64,000 nt of DNA from Elephas maximus indicus (taxonomy: Eukaryota; Chordata; Mammalia; Proboscidea; Elephantidae). Positions 54,403 through 64,000 of this stretch are shown one piece after another. The translations under genes and the position numbers were made by a program. Location: positions 128,393,108 to 128,457,107 of the forward strand of contig NC_064824.1 in the NCBI RefSeq assembly GCF_024166365.1, given 5' to 3'. The notes beneath the pieces are model-generated. The model searched no databases, was not told where the DNA came from, and was given only the letters and a program-made list of their open reading frames with translations. How positions within the stretch are numbered: position 1 is the first letter of the stretch; every line of letters starts with the position of its first letter.

Positions 54403-54812
54403 TTGTAATGGTAAAGAAGCAGCAATCATTAATTTTGGTCACATGAGGAGATTATTACTCATTTTTGTGGTCCTAGCATGGTTTTGTCAATGTCTGAGTG
54501 TGAGCACTGTTTTTGTTCTGTGGGGAATATTGCTGTCTTGTCATCGAGACCTGTCTTTACTCTCTCTGATTGTCAGCAGGGCTGATGTTCACTTTATATC
54601 AGCCCAGTGTGTCCCCGGCCACCAACATTCTTCTCGCTTGGCTATCTCTGCTAAGGACACATCAAAGTTTTCTTGAGCAGGAAAGTGATATATCTGTATC
54701 ATTTAAAAGCAATAACTAGAGTTGCCTGGTCAAAGATGTTTTGGAGGAGGATGTTCTGAAGGCAAGGAGAGCCATTAGGAGGATATTTTAAAAATCTAGA
54801 AAAGAAATTGAG
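54403..54812. other. Single-copy DNA, no gene supported
   Basis: A 77-codon frame at 54443-54676 starts MRRLLLIFVVLAWFCQCLSV, which looks like a signal peptide, but nothing downstream is recognised, and hydrophobic frames arise easily in T-rich DNA. Confidence 0.4.
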
Positions 54813-55672
54813 GTCTCACCTTAGACAGTGGAAGAAAGGCCTGATGATCTACTTCCAAAAATCAGCCAATGAAAACCCTGTGGATCACAACAGTCCAATC
54901 ACAACCAATCATAAGGATGGTGCAGGACTTAACAGCATTTTGTTATACTGTACATAGGGTAACCATAAGTCAGGAACTGACTGGATGGCAGCAGTGTTGG
55001 TTAAGATTGTGTTTCAGCTTGGCTGGGCCATGATTCTCAGTGTTTAGGCAGTTGTGTACTGTTGTGATCACTTCCCTGTTGAAATTTGATATGTGATCAC
55101 CCCCAGGATGGAATCTGATGAGTGGTACCAGCAGGGGTGGGGCCTGTGGAGGCTTACCACCCGCTCAGCCTTCAACTCTCTGCCTTCCACCACCTACTTC
55201 CTTCCTGATCACCTTGCAAAGGTTGTTGGCGTGTTCTGGATCCAGCAGCTGTCTTTTGCGTGATCTCTGGTTCTTGTAACTTGAGCTAGCAGCTTACCTG
55301 TCCATCTTGGAATTCATCGATCTTCATGGCCTGCAAGCAAGAGTCCTGTTCCCCAGCCTGCCTATCTTGGGTTCACCAGCCCCTGCAGCTATGTGAATCA
55401 GGAGAAGCCTTGTGGTCTTGCCTGCCGACCTTGGGGATTCCTTGACCTTCACAGCCCGTGAGTAGGAGCCCTACTCTCTGACCTGCTTATCTTGGGTTCA
55501 CCAGCTTCTGTGGCTGCATGAATTGGGAAAGGCCTGTATCCTGACCCAAGGACTTGGGACATTCCAACCTCTACAATTGTGTGAGCTTGTCTCCTTGATA
55601 TAAATCTCTCTCTGTATATATTTATATGCTTCTAGAGAACCCAGCCTAAGACAGCAGCTAACAACAACAGCT
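54813..55672 (+). mobile_element. RTE-bodied SINE (head missing), split by an LTR
   Basis: 'acagtggaagaaaggcctga' + 'tgatctacttccaaaa', 'aatgaaaaccctgtggatca', 'gatggtgcaggacttaacag' + 'cattttgttatac', 'gactggatggcagcag' (54813-54994), then after the LTR 'gcagctaacaacaacag' (55654-55672). Same type as 6026-6372. Confidence 0.75.
54995..55653 (+). mobile_element. Solo LTR, second family, inside a SINE tail
   Basis: Begins TGTTGGTTAAGATTGTGTTT, has 'cagcttggctgggccatgat' + 'tctcagtg', repeated blocks 'cttgggttcaccagc' (about 55367 and 55491), and ends 'tctagagaacccagcctaag' + 'aca'. gcag is repeated on both sides (54991-54994, 55654-55657). No coding sequence. Confidence 0.8.
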
Positions 55673-55936
55673 GAGACTGTGAAATTATAAAGAACAAGAA
55701 AAATCTGAGAACTCTTTCAGAGTAGAATCCATGGCTTAACACCTCAATGGATATAAGACATCCAAAAGAAATTCTCAAATGGTTTTTTAGTAAGCACATA
55801 GAATATGCATATAAAATTAAATACCAGTTTCAAGATACACATTGAACTATATGCTTTTGTGTATGTTTATACAATGATAAGAATATGGATAAATTACAGT
55901 CTTTCCTTGGTACACTTCACTGTCAAGACAGGGATA
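55673..55936. other. Single-copy DNA, nothing recognised
   Basis: About 265 bases, AT-rich. Confidence 0.5.
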
Positions 55937-56097
55937 AAACCAAAAAAACCAAACCCATTGCTGTTGAGTCAATTCTGACTCATAGCCACCCTATAGGACA
56001 GAGTAGAACTGCTCCACAGGGTTTCTAAGGAGCACCTGGTGGATTCGAACTGCCAACCTTTTGGTTAGCTGCCGAACTCTTAACCACTACACCATAT
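55937..56097 (-). mobile_element. AfroSINE, short type
   Basis: 'caaacccattgctgttgagt', 'cacagggtttctaaggagca', 'gattcgaactgccaaccttt', 'cttaaccactacacca'. Well conserved. Confidence 0.9.
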
Positions 56098-56403
56098 AAA
56101 AAAAAAAATAGATACCTAAAAAACACGATACAATAAGTGATATACAGGAAGAATATACAAAGCCACAGAGAATGGAGAAACAGTGACCTTCCCCAAAGAG
56201 GTAACCTTGGCTTTAAGTATGACTAGAGAAGAGAATGAAGCTGCATTCTGAAGAAGATATTGAATTGCTACCTATTTCAAGATAAAAATAAAAACACACG
56301 AATGTGAAGAGCTAATCATTAAAAAAAAATCAGAAATCTACTATAGAGTGGATAGGTATAGCTGGAGGTAGAAAGGGGTTTGGCGGAGGGTTGAGAAGCT
56401 TAT
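56098..56403. other. Single-copy DNA, no gene seen
   Basis: About 300 bases, A-rich at its start. Confidence 0.5.
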
Positions 56404-57129
56404 AAAAACAGGTTTGGTTCTGCATCCCACTTTGAAATGTGGCATCTGGGGTCTTAAATGCTAACAAGCGGCCATCTAAGATGCATCAATTGGTCTCAAC
56501 CCACCTGGATCAAAGGAGAATGAAGAACACTGAGGTCACACGATACCTATGAGCCCAAGAGACAGAAAGGGCCACATGAACCAGAGACTTACATCATCCT
56601 GAGACCAGAAGAACTAGATGGTGCCCGGCCACAACCGATGACTGCCCTGACAGGGAGCACAACAGAGAACCCCTGAGGGAGCAGGAGAACAGTGGGGTGC
56701 AGGCCCCAAATTCTCATAAAAAGACCAGACTTAATGGTCTGACTGAGACTAGAGGAACCCTGGCGGTCATGGTCCCCAAAACTTCTGTTGGCCCAGGACA
56801 GGAACCATTCCCGAAGACAACTCATCAGACATGGAAGGGACTGGACAGTGGGTAGGAGAGAGATGCTGATGAAGAGTGAGCTACTTGTATCAGGTGGACA
56901 CTTGAGACTGTGTTGGCATCTCCTGTCTGGAGGGGAGATAGGAGGGTAGAGAGGGTTAGAAACTGGCAAAATTGTCATGAAAGGAGAGACTGGAAGGGCT
57001 GACTCATTAGGGGGAGTGTAAGTGGGAGTATGGAGTAAGGTGTATATAAGCTTATATATGACAGACTGACTTGATTTGTAAACACTTACTTGCAGCTCAG
57101 TAAAAATTATTAAAAAAAAACAGGTTTGG
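56404..57129 (+). mobile_element. 5'-truncated L1 (3'UTR only) with perfect 14-bp duplication
   Basis: Body 56418-57115 aligns over its length with 14500-15200 of the full-length L1 ('gggtcttaaatgctaacaag', 'aaatggtctgactgagact'-like words, 'atttgtaaacacttac'). It ends in an A tail. aaaaacaggtttgg at 56404-56417 and 57116-57129 is the target-site duplication. Minus-strand frame 56589-56978 is a chance frame in the 3'UTR. Confidence 0.95.
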
Positions 57130-57394
57130 GTGTAAGTTCATGCTGAGCAAATGTAACCATAAATTGTAGGCAACTCAGAGTCGTGAACAAGGTCTAGGCA
57201 ATGAGAAAAAGTGGTCAATCATACACATTAATTTGGGCTTGTTAATATTATCAGTAATTAAAACTAAATTGGCCATGGAAAAAAACCTACAACAGTCATC
57301 TAATTTATAATCTACCTTCTGTGGAACCACACCTATACTCTCCTGGATGTATTAAACTTGTTGCGTTTATAAAGACCTCCACCGAAAGAGATTA
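57130..57394. other. Single-copy DNA, nothing recognised
   Basis: About 265 bases. Confidence 0.5.
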
Positions 57395-57594
57395 ACTTTT
57401 GCCATTGAGTTTTTACTTGCTCACAGAAACCCTAGAGGACAAAGTAGAACTGCCCCACAGGGTTTCCTAGGCTGTAATCTTTGTGGAAGCAGACTGTCTC
57501 AACTTTTTCCTGCAGAGTTGCTGGTGGGTTTGAACTGCTGACCTTTCGCTTAGCAGCTGAGCACTGAGCCACTACACCACCAGGGCTCCTTGAA
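57395..57594 (-). mobile_element. AfroSINE, medium type
   Basis: 'ttttgccattgagtttttac', 'cacagggtttcctaggctgt' + 'aatctttgtgg', 'gctggtgggtttgaactgct', 'actacaccaccagggctcct'. Confidence 0.9.
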
Positions 57595-58593
57595 AGAAAT
57601 TACCCCATCTCATTAAAATCCAGTTCCAGTGTGAACAACTTTCTTTGCCGGGATTTAATTTCTTTTTCTCACAGAAAGGTAACTGCTTTCTTCTCAGGCT
57701 TGTTGCTGCCTGCTTTGAGGTAACTGTGGAGCTGTAACCATTGTCCCATGGGACCACAGCCTCCACCGCAGATATGGGTGCATGGGAGGCAAACGTTTCA
57801 TTTTCCTTAAACAAACCAGGAATGGATACTCTGTGGCTATGTATCGGAGCAACCGTTGCCTTTTCAATTCTGTGCCCTTCATTTTCATTTTCTGAAAAGC
57901 TGCTTGTCAGATCCTCAACAAACAGATAGACTAAGGAAGGCATTCCTGAGTCTCAGTGTGATACATCTAAAGCTGAAGAAAAATGTCCTTACAGTATTTG
58001 GAAATCCCAACTCCGAGATGAAGAAATCACAAAGGCCTGGCAGTGCTCACTGCCCCAGAATGGTGACAGATAAGGACACATTAATAATCAAATCCAGCTG
58101 TCAAGCTCAGCTTGAAGAAGCTCCACTGGCACCTGGCAACCACTGAGAGGGTCACACTGTGAAGAATATTCCAAGCCCCATGGTTTGACTCTGTGGTGAA
58201 GCCCTTTGGAAGGCTGAGTGTAGTGGCCTTGGTGACTTGTTTGTGGCATTTTAAACACCCCTGCATTTCTTCCTCTTCCTATCGTCAACCCTTCTTCACA
58301 GTGTCCTTGGGCATCTCTACAGCCCAACTGGTTCCTAAAACCATACTTTGAGATTTAATCTGGAAAGGATACCCTCCAAACCGCATTCCCTTAATCTCTC
58401 TCATCCTCATCTCCGGAGCTTCCTTCATATCAGACCCTCAATCTTGTAAAAATCCTCTTCTTTTCCAGTTTATTTCAGTAAGTCACTTTTATTCCTTGTT
58501 CCAGATCCACCTTGTCTTTTTCTACCAAATCTCATTTTAATCTGGTAATGTCTCTGGCTTCTATTTCACCTTGTATGTATTTTATGTAGGCAT
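57595..58593. other. Single-copy DNA with overlapping open frames, no gene assigned
   Basis: Minus-strand frame 57943-57572 (123 codons, running into the SINE at its end) and + frame 57856-58146 (96 codons) overlap in antisense, with a 62-codon + frame at 57741-57929. None shows a family that I recognise. The stretch is less AT-rich than its surroundings. It may include a pseudogene, but this is not supported. Confidence 0.4.
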
Positions 58594-58661
58594 GTATACT
58601 TATCTATCGATCTATCGATAGATCAATCGATCAATCGATCTATCATCTATCTATCTATATG
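58594..58661. repeat. Compound tetranucleotide microsatellite (TATC/ATCG)
   Basis: Units of ctat, cgat and gatcaatc alternate, including the palindrome ctatcgatag. CpG-containing units are unusual for a neutral tract. Confidence 0.9.
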
Positions 58662-58830
58662 TGGAAACCCTAGTGCCATAGTGGTTAAGAGCTATGGCTG
58701 CTAACCAAAAAGGTCAGCAGTTTGAATCCACCAGGCACCCTTGGAAACCCTATGAGGCAGTTCTTCTCTGTCCTAGTGGATCGCGAGTTGGAATCGACTC
58801 ATAGGCAATTGGTTTGGTTTGGTTTTTGTA
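58662..58830 (+). mobile_element. AfroSINE, short type
   Basis: 'ggaaaccctagtgccatagt', 'agtttgaatccaccaggcac', 'ttggaatcgactcataggca' and a ttggtttggttt tail. Confidence 0.9.
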
Positions 58831-58865
58831 TATATATTTGTGTATATATATATATATACACATAA
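58831..58865. repeat. TATA-rich microsatellite
   Basis: tatatatttgtgtatatata-like run between two SINEs. Confidence 0.85.
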
Positions 58866-59023
58866 AACGCAGCCCTGTGGCGCAGTGGGTAAGTGCTGTG
58901 GGTGCTAACCAAAGGTTGACAGTTCAAATCCACCAGCCGCTCCTTGGAAACCTAAGGGGCAGTTCCACTTTGTCCTAGAGGGTCACTGTGAGTCAGAATT
59001 GACTCCATGGCAGTGGGTTTTAT
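58866..59023 (+). mobile_element. AfroSINE, short type
   Basis: 'gcagccctgtggcgcagtgg' head with A-box, 'agttcaaatccaccagccgc' B-box region, 'cctagagggtcactgtgagt', 'cagaattgactccatggcag'. Confidence 0.9.
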
Positions 59024-59082
59024 AAATAGAAAAAATATGATTCTATATAAACATATATATATCTGAATATATATGTATATGT
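59024..59082. repeat. TATA-rich microsatellite
   Basis: acatatatatatctgaatat-like run. Confidence 0.85.
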
Positions 59083-59284
59083 TATGGTCATGTGCCATTG
59101 AGCTAATATTGACTCGTAGTGACCTTATATGAAAGAGTAGAACTTCCCTATAGGGTTTCCACATCTGTGGTCTTTACAGAAGCTGACTATCACATCTTTC
59201 TCCTGAGGAGCAACTGGTGAGTTCCAACCGCCAACCTTTTGGTTAGCAGTTGAGGCCTTTACCATTTTGCCACCAGGGCTCTTT
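59083..59284 (-). mobile_element. AfroSINE, medium type
   Basis: 'catgtgccattgagctaata', 'tatagggtttccacatctgt' + 'ggtctttacagaag', 'actggtgagttccaaccgcc', 'accattttgccaccagggct'. Confidence 0.85.
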
Positions 59285-60036
59285 TATACATGTATATACA
59301 TGTACGTGTACATATACGGATATATGCATACTTTCCATTTGCTTCCTGCTTCACACAAAATATCTGCTCTCTCAAAATAAAAATTGTCTCAGGATAAGAA
59401 TTATATTTGTGCCATGCTTTGGTTTAATATCACTATTTTGTGAGCTGCTTGTACAGAAAGCAGAGTCTCAAGAAATGCTTAGAAAATTAATGCAATATAC
59501 ACACACACAACAAAACTTTATAAACTTTAACTTTAAAAATCTAAGCCCATCCAAAGCACAACACACATTCAAGTTATTTACCTAACTATAGGCCACTTGT
59601 TTTAGTCTCAGCTAAAGGAAAGTGTATGGGTCTAAGTCTTATGTTTTCAATTGTTTAAACATGGTTAATTTTTACATACATGAATCCACAAATCACACTC
59701 ACACTTATTGCCTATGCCCATTTATCTCTTCCCATGGATACTTTAAAAGGATTAAAAAAGTAGAAGATTTACAAAATTAAAATTAAAGATCTCCTTAAAC
59801 AGAAATGCCTGTGTAATCCAGACAAAAAGGGGGAGAAAAAAAGTTCAGTGGGAGGAATTATTTTGAAACAAATATTCCACCACTCCTAGACATGGCCAAG
59901 ATAAGAAACAGTCCTCTATTGGTTGCTCTGTTAAATGTTACATGAATTAAGCAACATATTGGCCAAAAAATTAGAAATCAAATCCCTGGAACATTAAAAC
60001 ATCTCTTCTAAGTTTTACTCTGTCAAGTCTGGTAAG
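59285..60036. other. Microsatellite then single-copy DNA
   Basis: TACA/TATA-rich patch at 59285-59332, and a short CA run near 59500. No gene supported. Confidence 0.5.
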
Positions 60037-60245
60037 TAGTTTGTATTTGTTACCTGTTAATTGTGCTAAAAAATGTCCACAAATGTATTGGCTTATCACA
60101 CATCCATTTCTTACCTCATTGTTTTATGTAAGTCAGCTTTCTGTAAGGTACGATTTAGCTGGATTCTCTGCTCAGGGTCTCACTGTCTGGTATCAAGGTA
60201 TTGGCTGGGTTGGATTCACATGTGGAGCTTGGGGTTCTCTTCCAT
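60037..60245. mobile_element. Old interspersed repeat, family not determined
   Basis: 'acaaatgtattggcttatca', 'tggattctctgctcagggtc' + 'tcac' and 'caaggtattggctgggttgg' are words of a common old mammalian repeat ('...ttctctgctcagggtctcac...aaggtgtcggctgggctg'). Class not certain. Confidence 0.4.
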
Positions 60246-61211
60246 CTCAAATGGTTATCTGTCTGATTTTTATCCCAGGAATTTTAAACTTTTTATTTTC
60301 TCCATTAAGTATTAATTAAAGAACTACTTTAGATAGATATATGGATTAAAATGACTTTATCTCATTATACTTGTTAGTTAGCCTATGGAGGCTAAGTAAA
60401 TAACACAGCATCCATTAACGAAAGATGCCTTAAGACATACTTTTGTAGAAGTGAATAATATATTGTTCAATGACATTGGATATTTAATTAAGAAATTGTG
60501 AAGACTATTTGGATCATTTCATAAATTATCAGAAAACCTCTGTGTAAAAGAACTAGCTATAATTTTTTTCTATTATCTGGAAGACATTCTGATACATAAA
60601 TATTAAAAAATACAGCTTTTCCCTACTCATATAATTGCATAAAAATAAAATTTTGCCATATTTCACAGATGACTAAAAAAAGTGAATTGAAGTCTACTTG
60701 TCAAATGCCATGTGTTTTACTGATTCTTTACATAGAGGCAATGTGTTTTCACATAAACTCACATGTCTTGAGCACAGTAGACCTTAAGTTTATGAGAATA
60801 AGGGGGTCAATAACAAAAGGATGTTCTAAGTGGATTCGTAAGCAGCTGGAAGAAAAATACCAATAATTATGGTATTTCAAGTTAATTTGCTTTTTGAAAT
60901 ATTCTTTGGCATTATATATGAAGCATATAAAAAGAAACTGCTTAGTAAGGGTAGTTATATCTCAACTGTAATTTACTTTTCATTTCTTTTTAGGTGGGTA
61001 TTCAGAAAGATATTCACATGTAAAGTAAATTTAATTGTAAAAATACTATACTAGGACTTCCGGTTTCCAGAAGTTTGCAAGTTATCACTCCCATTCTGAT
61101 AACAAGAAAAACACTGAACAAACTGAAAGTCAGCAATTCTTACCTCTATCAGAGAACTGAGGGCACAGGGTGAACTGTTGTCCTGGAAACTAGAGAGAAA
61201 GGCTTTTGCTG
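60246..61211. other. Single-copy DNA, no gene supported
   Basis: AT-rich. Frames at 60669-60866 and 60869-61054 have no recognisable domain. Confidence 0.5.
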
Positions 61212-61325
61212 TTGTTAGCTGCAGTCAAGTCGCATCTGACCCATGGTGACTCCATGAACGAACTGTCCTGGACCATTTTCTTGATCATTGGTATGTTTGA
61301 GTTCATCACTGTGGCTATTGTGACA
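61212..61325 (-). mobile_element. SINE/RTE tail-like fragment
   Basis: 'gttagctgcagtcaagtcgc' + 'atctgacccatggtgactcc' resembles the shared tail, followed by sequence that I cannot place. Confidence 0.5.
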
Positions 61326-62111
61326 GAGGACAAAAAGAAATGCTATGCTACCAATTGACACTCAAAGAGTCCCTTTGTAGCTAGGTGTATTGGAGTACAA
61401 AGTTTCATCATGGAGTAAGGATAAAGAAGAGTATATAGACATGATGTTAAAAGTGCATCTTGGGATAGCCTGGCAGGATGGAATAGAAGAGGAGTGCAGT
61501 TGGAGGGCATTTGGAGAGGCCATTGAAACACTCAAGATAAAGAAAGGTAAAGGATCTCAAAGACTAAAATTTCCTACTTTGCACTGGCCCTCACTAGTTG
61601 TGACACCAATATTTCTCTGAAAATTACCTTGGTGCACCATATGACACACTATCACAGGCTGCTGGAACTGATATACACCGAGCCTAAAGTAGTGCACATA
61701 TGAATTCGTGTCAATGGAATTTATCTAAAATTGATGTGACCAGTACTAGCCAATTTTGAAAACTTCATCAGCATGGAAAGAACATTGGGTTTTAGCTACA
61801 GAAAATGTGGTTTAATTTCTTGTTCTACCACTTACACAGTCTGTGATCTAGGACAAGACATGCAAACCTCTCATTTTGACTTTGTGTTACTCAGCATTTC
61901 AATGTTCATGGTTATTATATCTTCATGGTCGATTGTGTCTTTTGCCAGTATAGCAAACACTTTTGGTGATTGAATATTTTCTTCCTCTGATTTCTACTTG
62001 GAAACATTTATGTTACTTCTTCCCATCTTTCTGTGCCTGTTGTTCCTTATTTATTTCATCTTATTTTTATTTTCCAGGCCATTTTGAATTAGCTATATTT
62101 CATTTAAATGT
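61326..62111. other. Mostly single-copy DNA; MIR remnant at about 61770-61880
   Basis: 'catggaaagaacattgggtt' and 'ttcttgttctaccacttaca' + 'cagtctgtgatctaggacaag' fit the beginning of a MIR (+). No gene supported. Confidence 0.45.
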
Positions 62112-63248
62112 TGTCGCTGTTGTTGATAAATGCTGCCAAGTAGTTTTCAACTCATAGCGACCCTGTGTACAACAGAACAAAACACTGCCCAGTTCTGTGC
62201 CATCTTCACAGTCCTTGCTATGTTTGAGCCCATCCTTGCAGCCACTGTTTCAATCCATCTTGCTGAGGATCTTCCTCTCTTTTGCTGACCCTCCACCTTA
62301 TCAAGCATGATGTCCTTCTCCAGGGACTGGTTTGCCCTGAAAATGGGTCCAAAGTAATTGAAATGAAGTTGAACAATCCTTGCTTCTAAGGAGCATTCTA
62401 GCTGTACTTCCAAAACAGATTTGTTCCTTCTTCTTGCAGTCTGTGGTATACTCAATATTCTTCATCAATGCCATAATTCAAAGGCATCAATTCGTCTTCA
62501 TTATTCATTATCCAGCTTTCACATGCATATAAGGTGATTGAAAATATCATGGCTTGGGTCGGGTGTATCTTATTCCTCCAAAGTGACATCTTTATTTTTT
62601 AACACTTAAGAGGTTTTTTGCAGCAAATTTGTCTAATACAATACGTCCTTTGATTTCTCGACCTCTGCTTCAATGGCCATTGATTGTGGACCTAAGTAAA
62701 ATAAAAACCTTTACAACTTCAATATTTTCTCCATTTATCATGATGTTGCTTATTGATACAGTTGTGAGCATTTTTGTTTTCCTTATGTTGAGGTTTAATC
62801 TATATTGAAGGCTATAATCTTTGATCTTCATCAGTTAAGTGCTTCAAGTCCTTTTTGCTTTCAGCAAGCAAGGTTGCGTTACCTGGGTAAGACAGGTCGT
62901 TAATGAGTCTTCTACTAATCCTGATGCCATATTTTTCTTCGTGTAGCCCAGCTTCTCTGATTATTTGCTCAGCATACAGATTGAATAAGTATGGTGAAAG
63001 GATACAACCCTGATGCACACCTTTCCTGACTTTAAGCCACACAGCAACCCCTTGTTCTGTTTGAACCGCTGCCTCTGGGTCTATGTATAAGTTCTGCATG
63101 AGCACAATTGTTTCAAAATTCCCATTCTTTGCAATGTTATCCATAATTTGTTATGATCCACATAGTTGAATGCCTTTGCATAGTCAATAAAACACAGGTA
63201 AACATCCTTCTGATATGTTCTGCTTTCAGCCAAGATCCACCTGACATT
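62112..63248 (-). mobile_element. RTE-type LINE, 3' half, more decayed
   Basis: Minus-strand pieces: reverse transcriptase part 63144-62812 ('KVRKGVHQGCILSPYLFNLY' intact, catalytic loop destroyed to YPGN) and C-terminal part 62455-62147 ('RANQSLEKDIMLDKVEGQQK'). 3' tail complement at about 62140 ('gccaagtagttttcaactca' + 'tagc'). 5' truncated at 'gaaatgtcagg', within a few bases of the truncation point of the copy at 42313-43448. Confidence 0.9.
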
Positions 63249-64000
63249 TCATTGTTTTCGTACTAAAAACTAAAACATGTTCAACTCCAAAAAAACCAAA
63301 ACAAAATATTAGATATTTTGGGTTTTCACCTTTAAGGATGGGCAAAGTGTATTTTGCATGTATTTGGTTTTTTTTAAGACCTCAGGCATGGCAATCTTAG
63401 ATTTAACATGAAGATGAATATGATAACATATATGCTCGTTAAAATTTTGCCACCTTCTTCTATATCTTCTTACAGATTGTCTTCTCAATAATGTGCAGAT
63501 GTACTATTTTTTCCCCAACTTGTTACACTTTTCATTTTCCTACAAATTATTAGGTGAGGTTTCCATCTTTCTTCCCTTAAAATTTGCCTTATTTTTTCAT
63601 GTGGTTGAAGAAAGTGCTTTTTTTCTTCATATGCTTCTCAGACCTGTGTTTTTAATTTATATGACCTTTTGATAACCACTAAAAGGCAATATGAGACAAG
63701 CATTCAAGAGATGATGAATTAGATAGAGGTTATTGTGGATGTATTCTTTTCCTCTTCACAGCTCAAAGGCATAAAGACAATTTTCTTAGGTTAAAAAAAA
63801 TGGGCCCATTTAGAGCTGGGTTTGAGTTTATCATGGGTGTCATGGTTGGCAATGGAGTGTGACAGGCAGTTGTTAACTTTGGCAACTTGTCATGTACCTG
63901 CTGTTTTCTCACAACTGGGAAGACCCACAGGCAAATTTTGAGCTGAAACAATTAAATGATAAAGAAATAGAATCACATGAAAATAACACGAAAAAACAAA
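63249..64000. other. Single-copy DNA to the window end
   Basis: AT-rich; a minus-strand frame at 63763-63951 is not recognised. No repeat family seen. Confidence 0.5.

Noticed and set aside
54443..54676. Small secreted protein with a signal-like N-terminus
   Set aside because: Hydrophobic starts are common in T-rich chance frames; no mature domain, no neighbouring exon, no conservation evidence.

Overview
This is a stretch of mammalian nuclear DNA with no gene that I can recognise. It is AT-rich and made mostly of interspersed repeats. The organism is very probably an afrotherian (elephant, sirenian, hyrax or a relative). The reason is the dominant repeat: about forty copies of tRNA-like SINEs whose 3' half reads like 'tatagggtcgctatgagtc...aatcgactcgacggcaatggg', which I recognise as AfroSINE type. 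They occur with an RTE-class LINE that has the same 3' tail. Elephant is the best guess, but the sequence alone does not separate the paenungulates.

Layout. 0-7.6 kb: a polypyrimidine tract, MIR, several SINEs, a nest of LTR and RTE inside a SINE (1975-3632), and an RTE fragment next to a perfect inverted repeat (5081-5126). 7.67-15.2 kb: a nearly complete 7.5 kb L1 with 5'UTR, ORF1, ORF2, 3'UTR and target-site duplication; both ORFs are broken. 16.8-18.1 kb: an older L1 3' fragment carrying SINEs, two of them at the same target site. 21-24 kb: three solo LTRs of two families. 24-31 kb: SINEs, MIRs, a hAT-like element and a perfect 37-bp tandem duplication. 31.3-33.6 kb: the 5' end of an antisense L1 that lacks its 3' part. 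33.6-35.7 kb: nested SINEs, a solo LTR and an L1 3' end. 36.2-38.5, 42.3-43.4, 50.4-53.6 and 62.1-63.2 kb: four large RTE copies. The other intervals carry scattered SINEs, microsatellites, short palindromes and single-copy DNA without convincing coding potential.

How the parts work together. The only 'system' visible is the LINE/SINE partnership. The autonomous RTE encodes an endonuclease and reverse transcriptase. The SINE families carry tRNA-like heads, which supply pol III promoter boxes, and end in the RTE 3' tail. Two of the SINE types also contain a block of the RTE 5' region, so they look like tRNA-headed deletion derivatives of the RTE. The L1 is a separate lineage. All autonomous copies here are dead.

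Limits. Family names are from memory of consensus sequences, without a library search, so boundaries are usually good to about 5-20 bases unless a target-site duplication fixes them. I saw no exon, CpG island, functional RNA gene or novel defence-like system.
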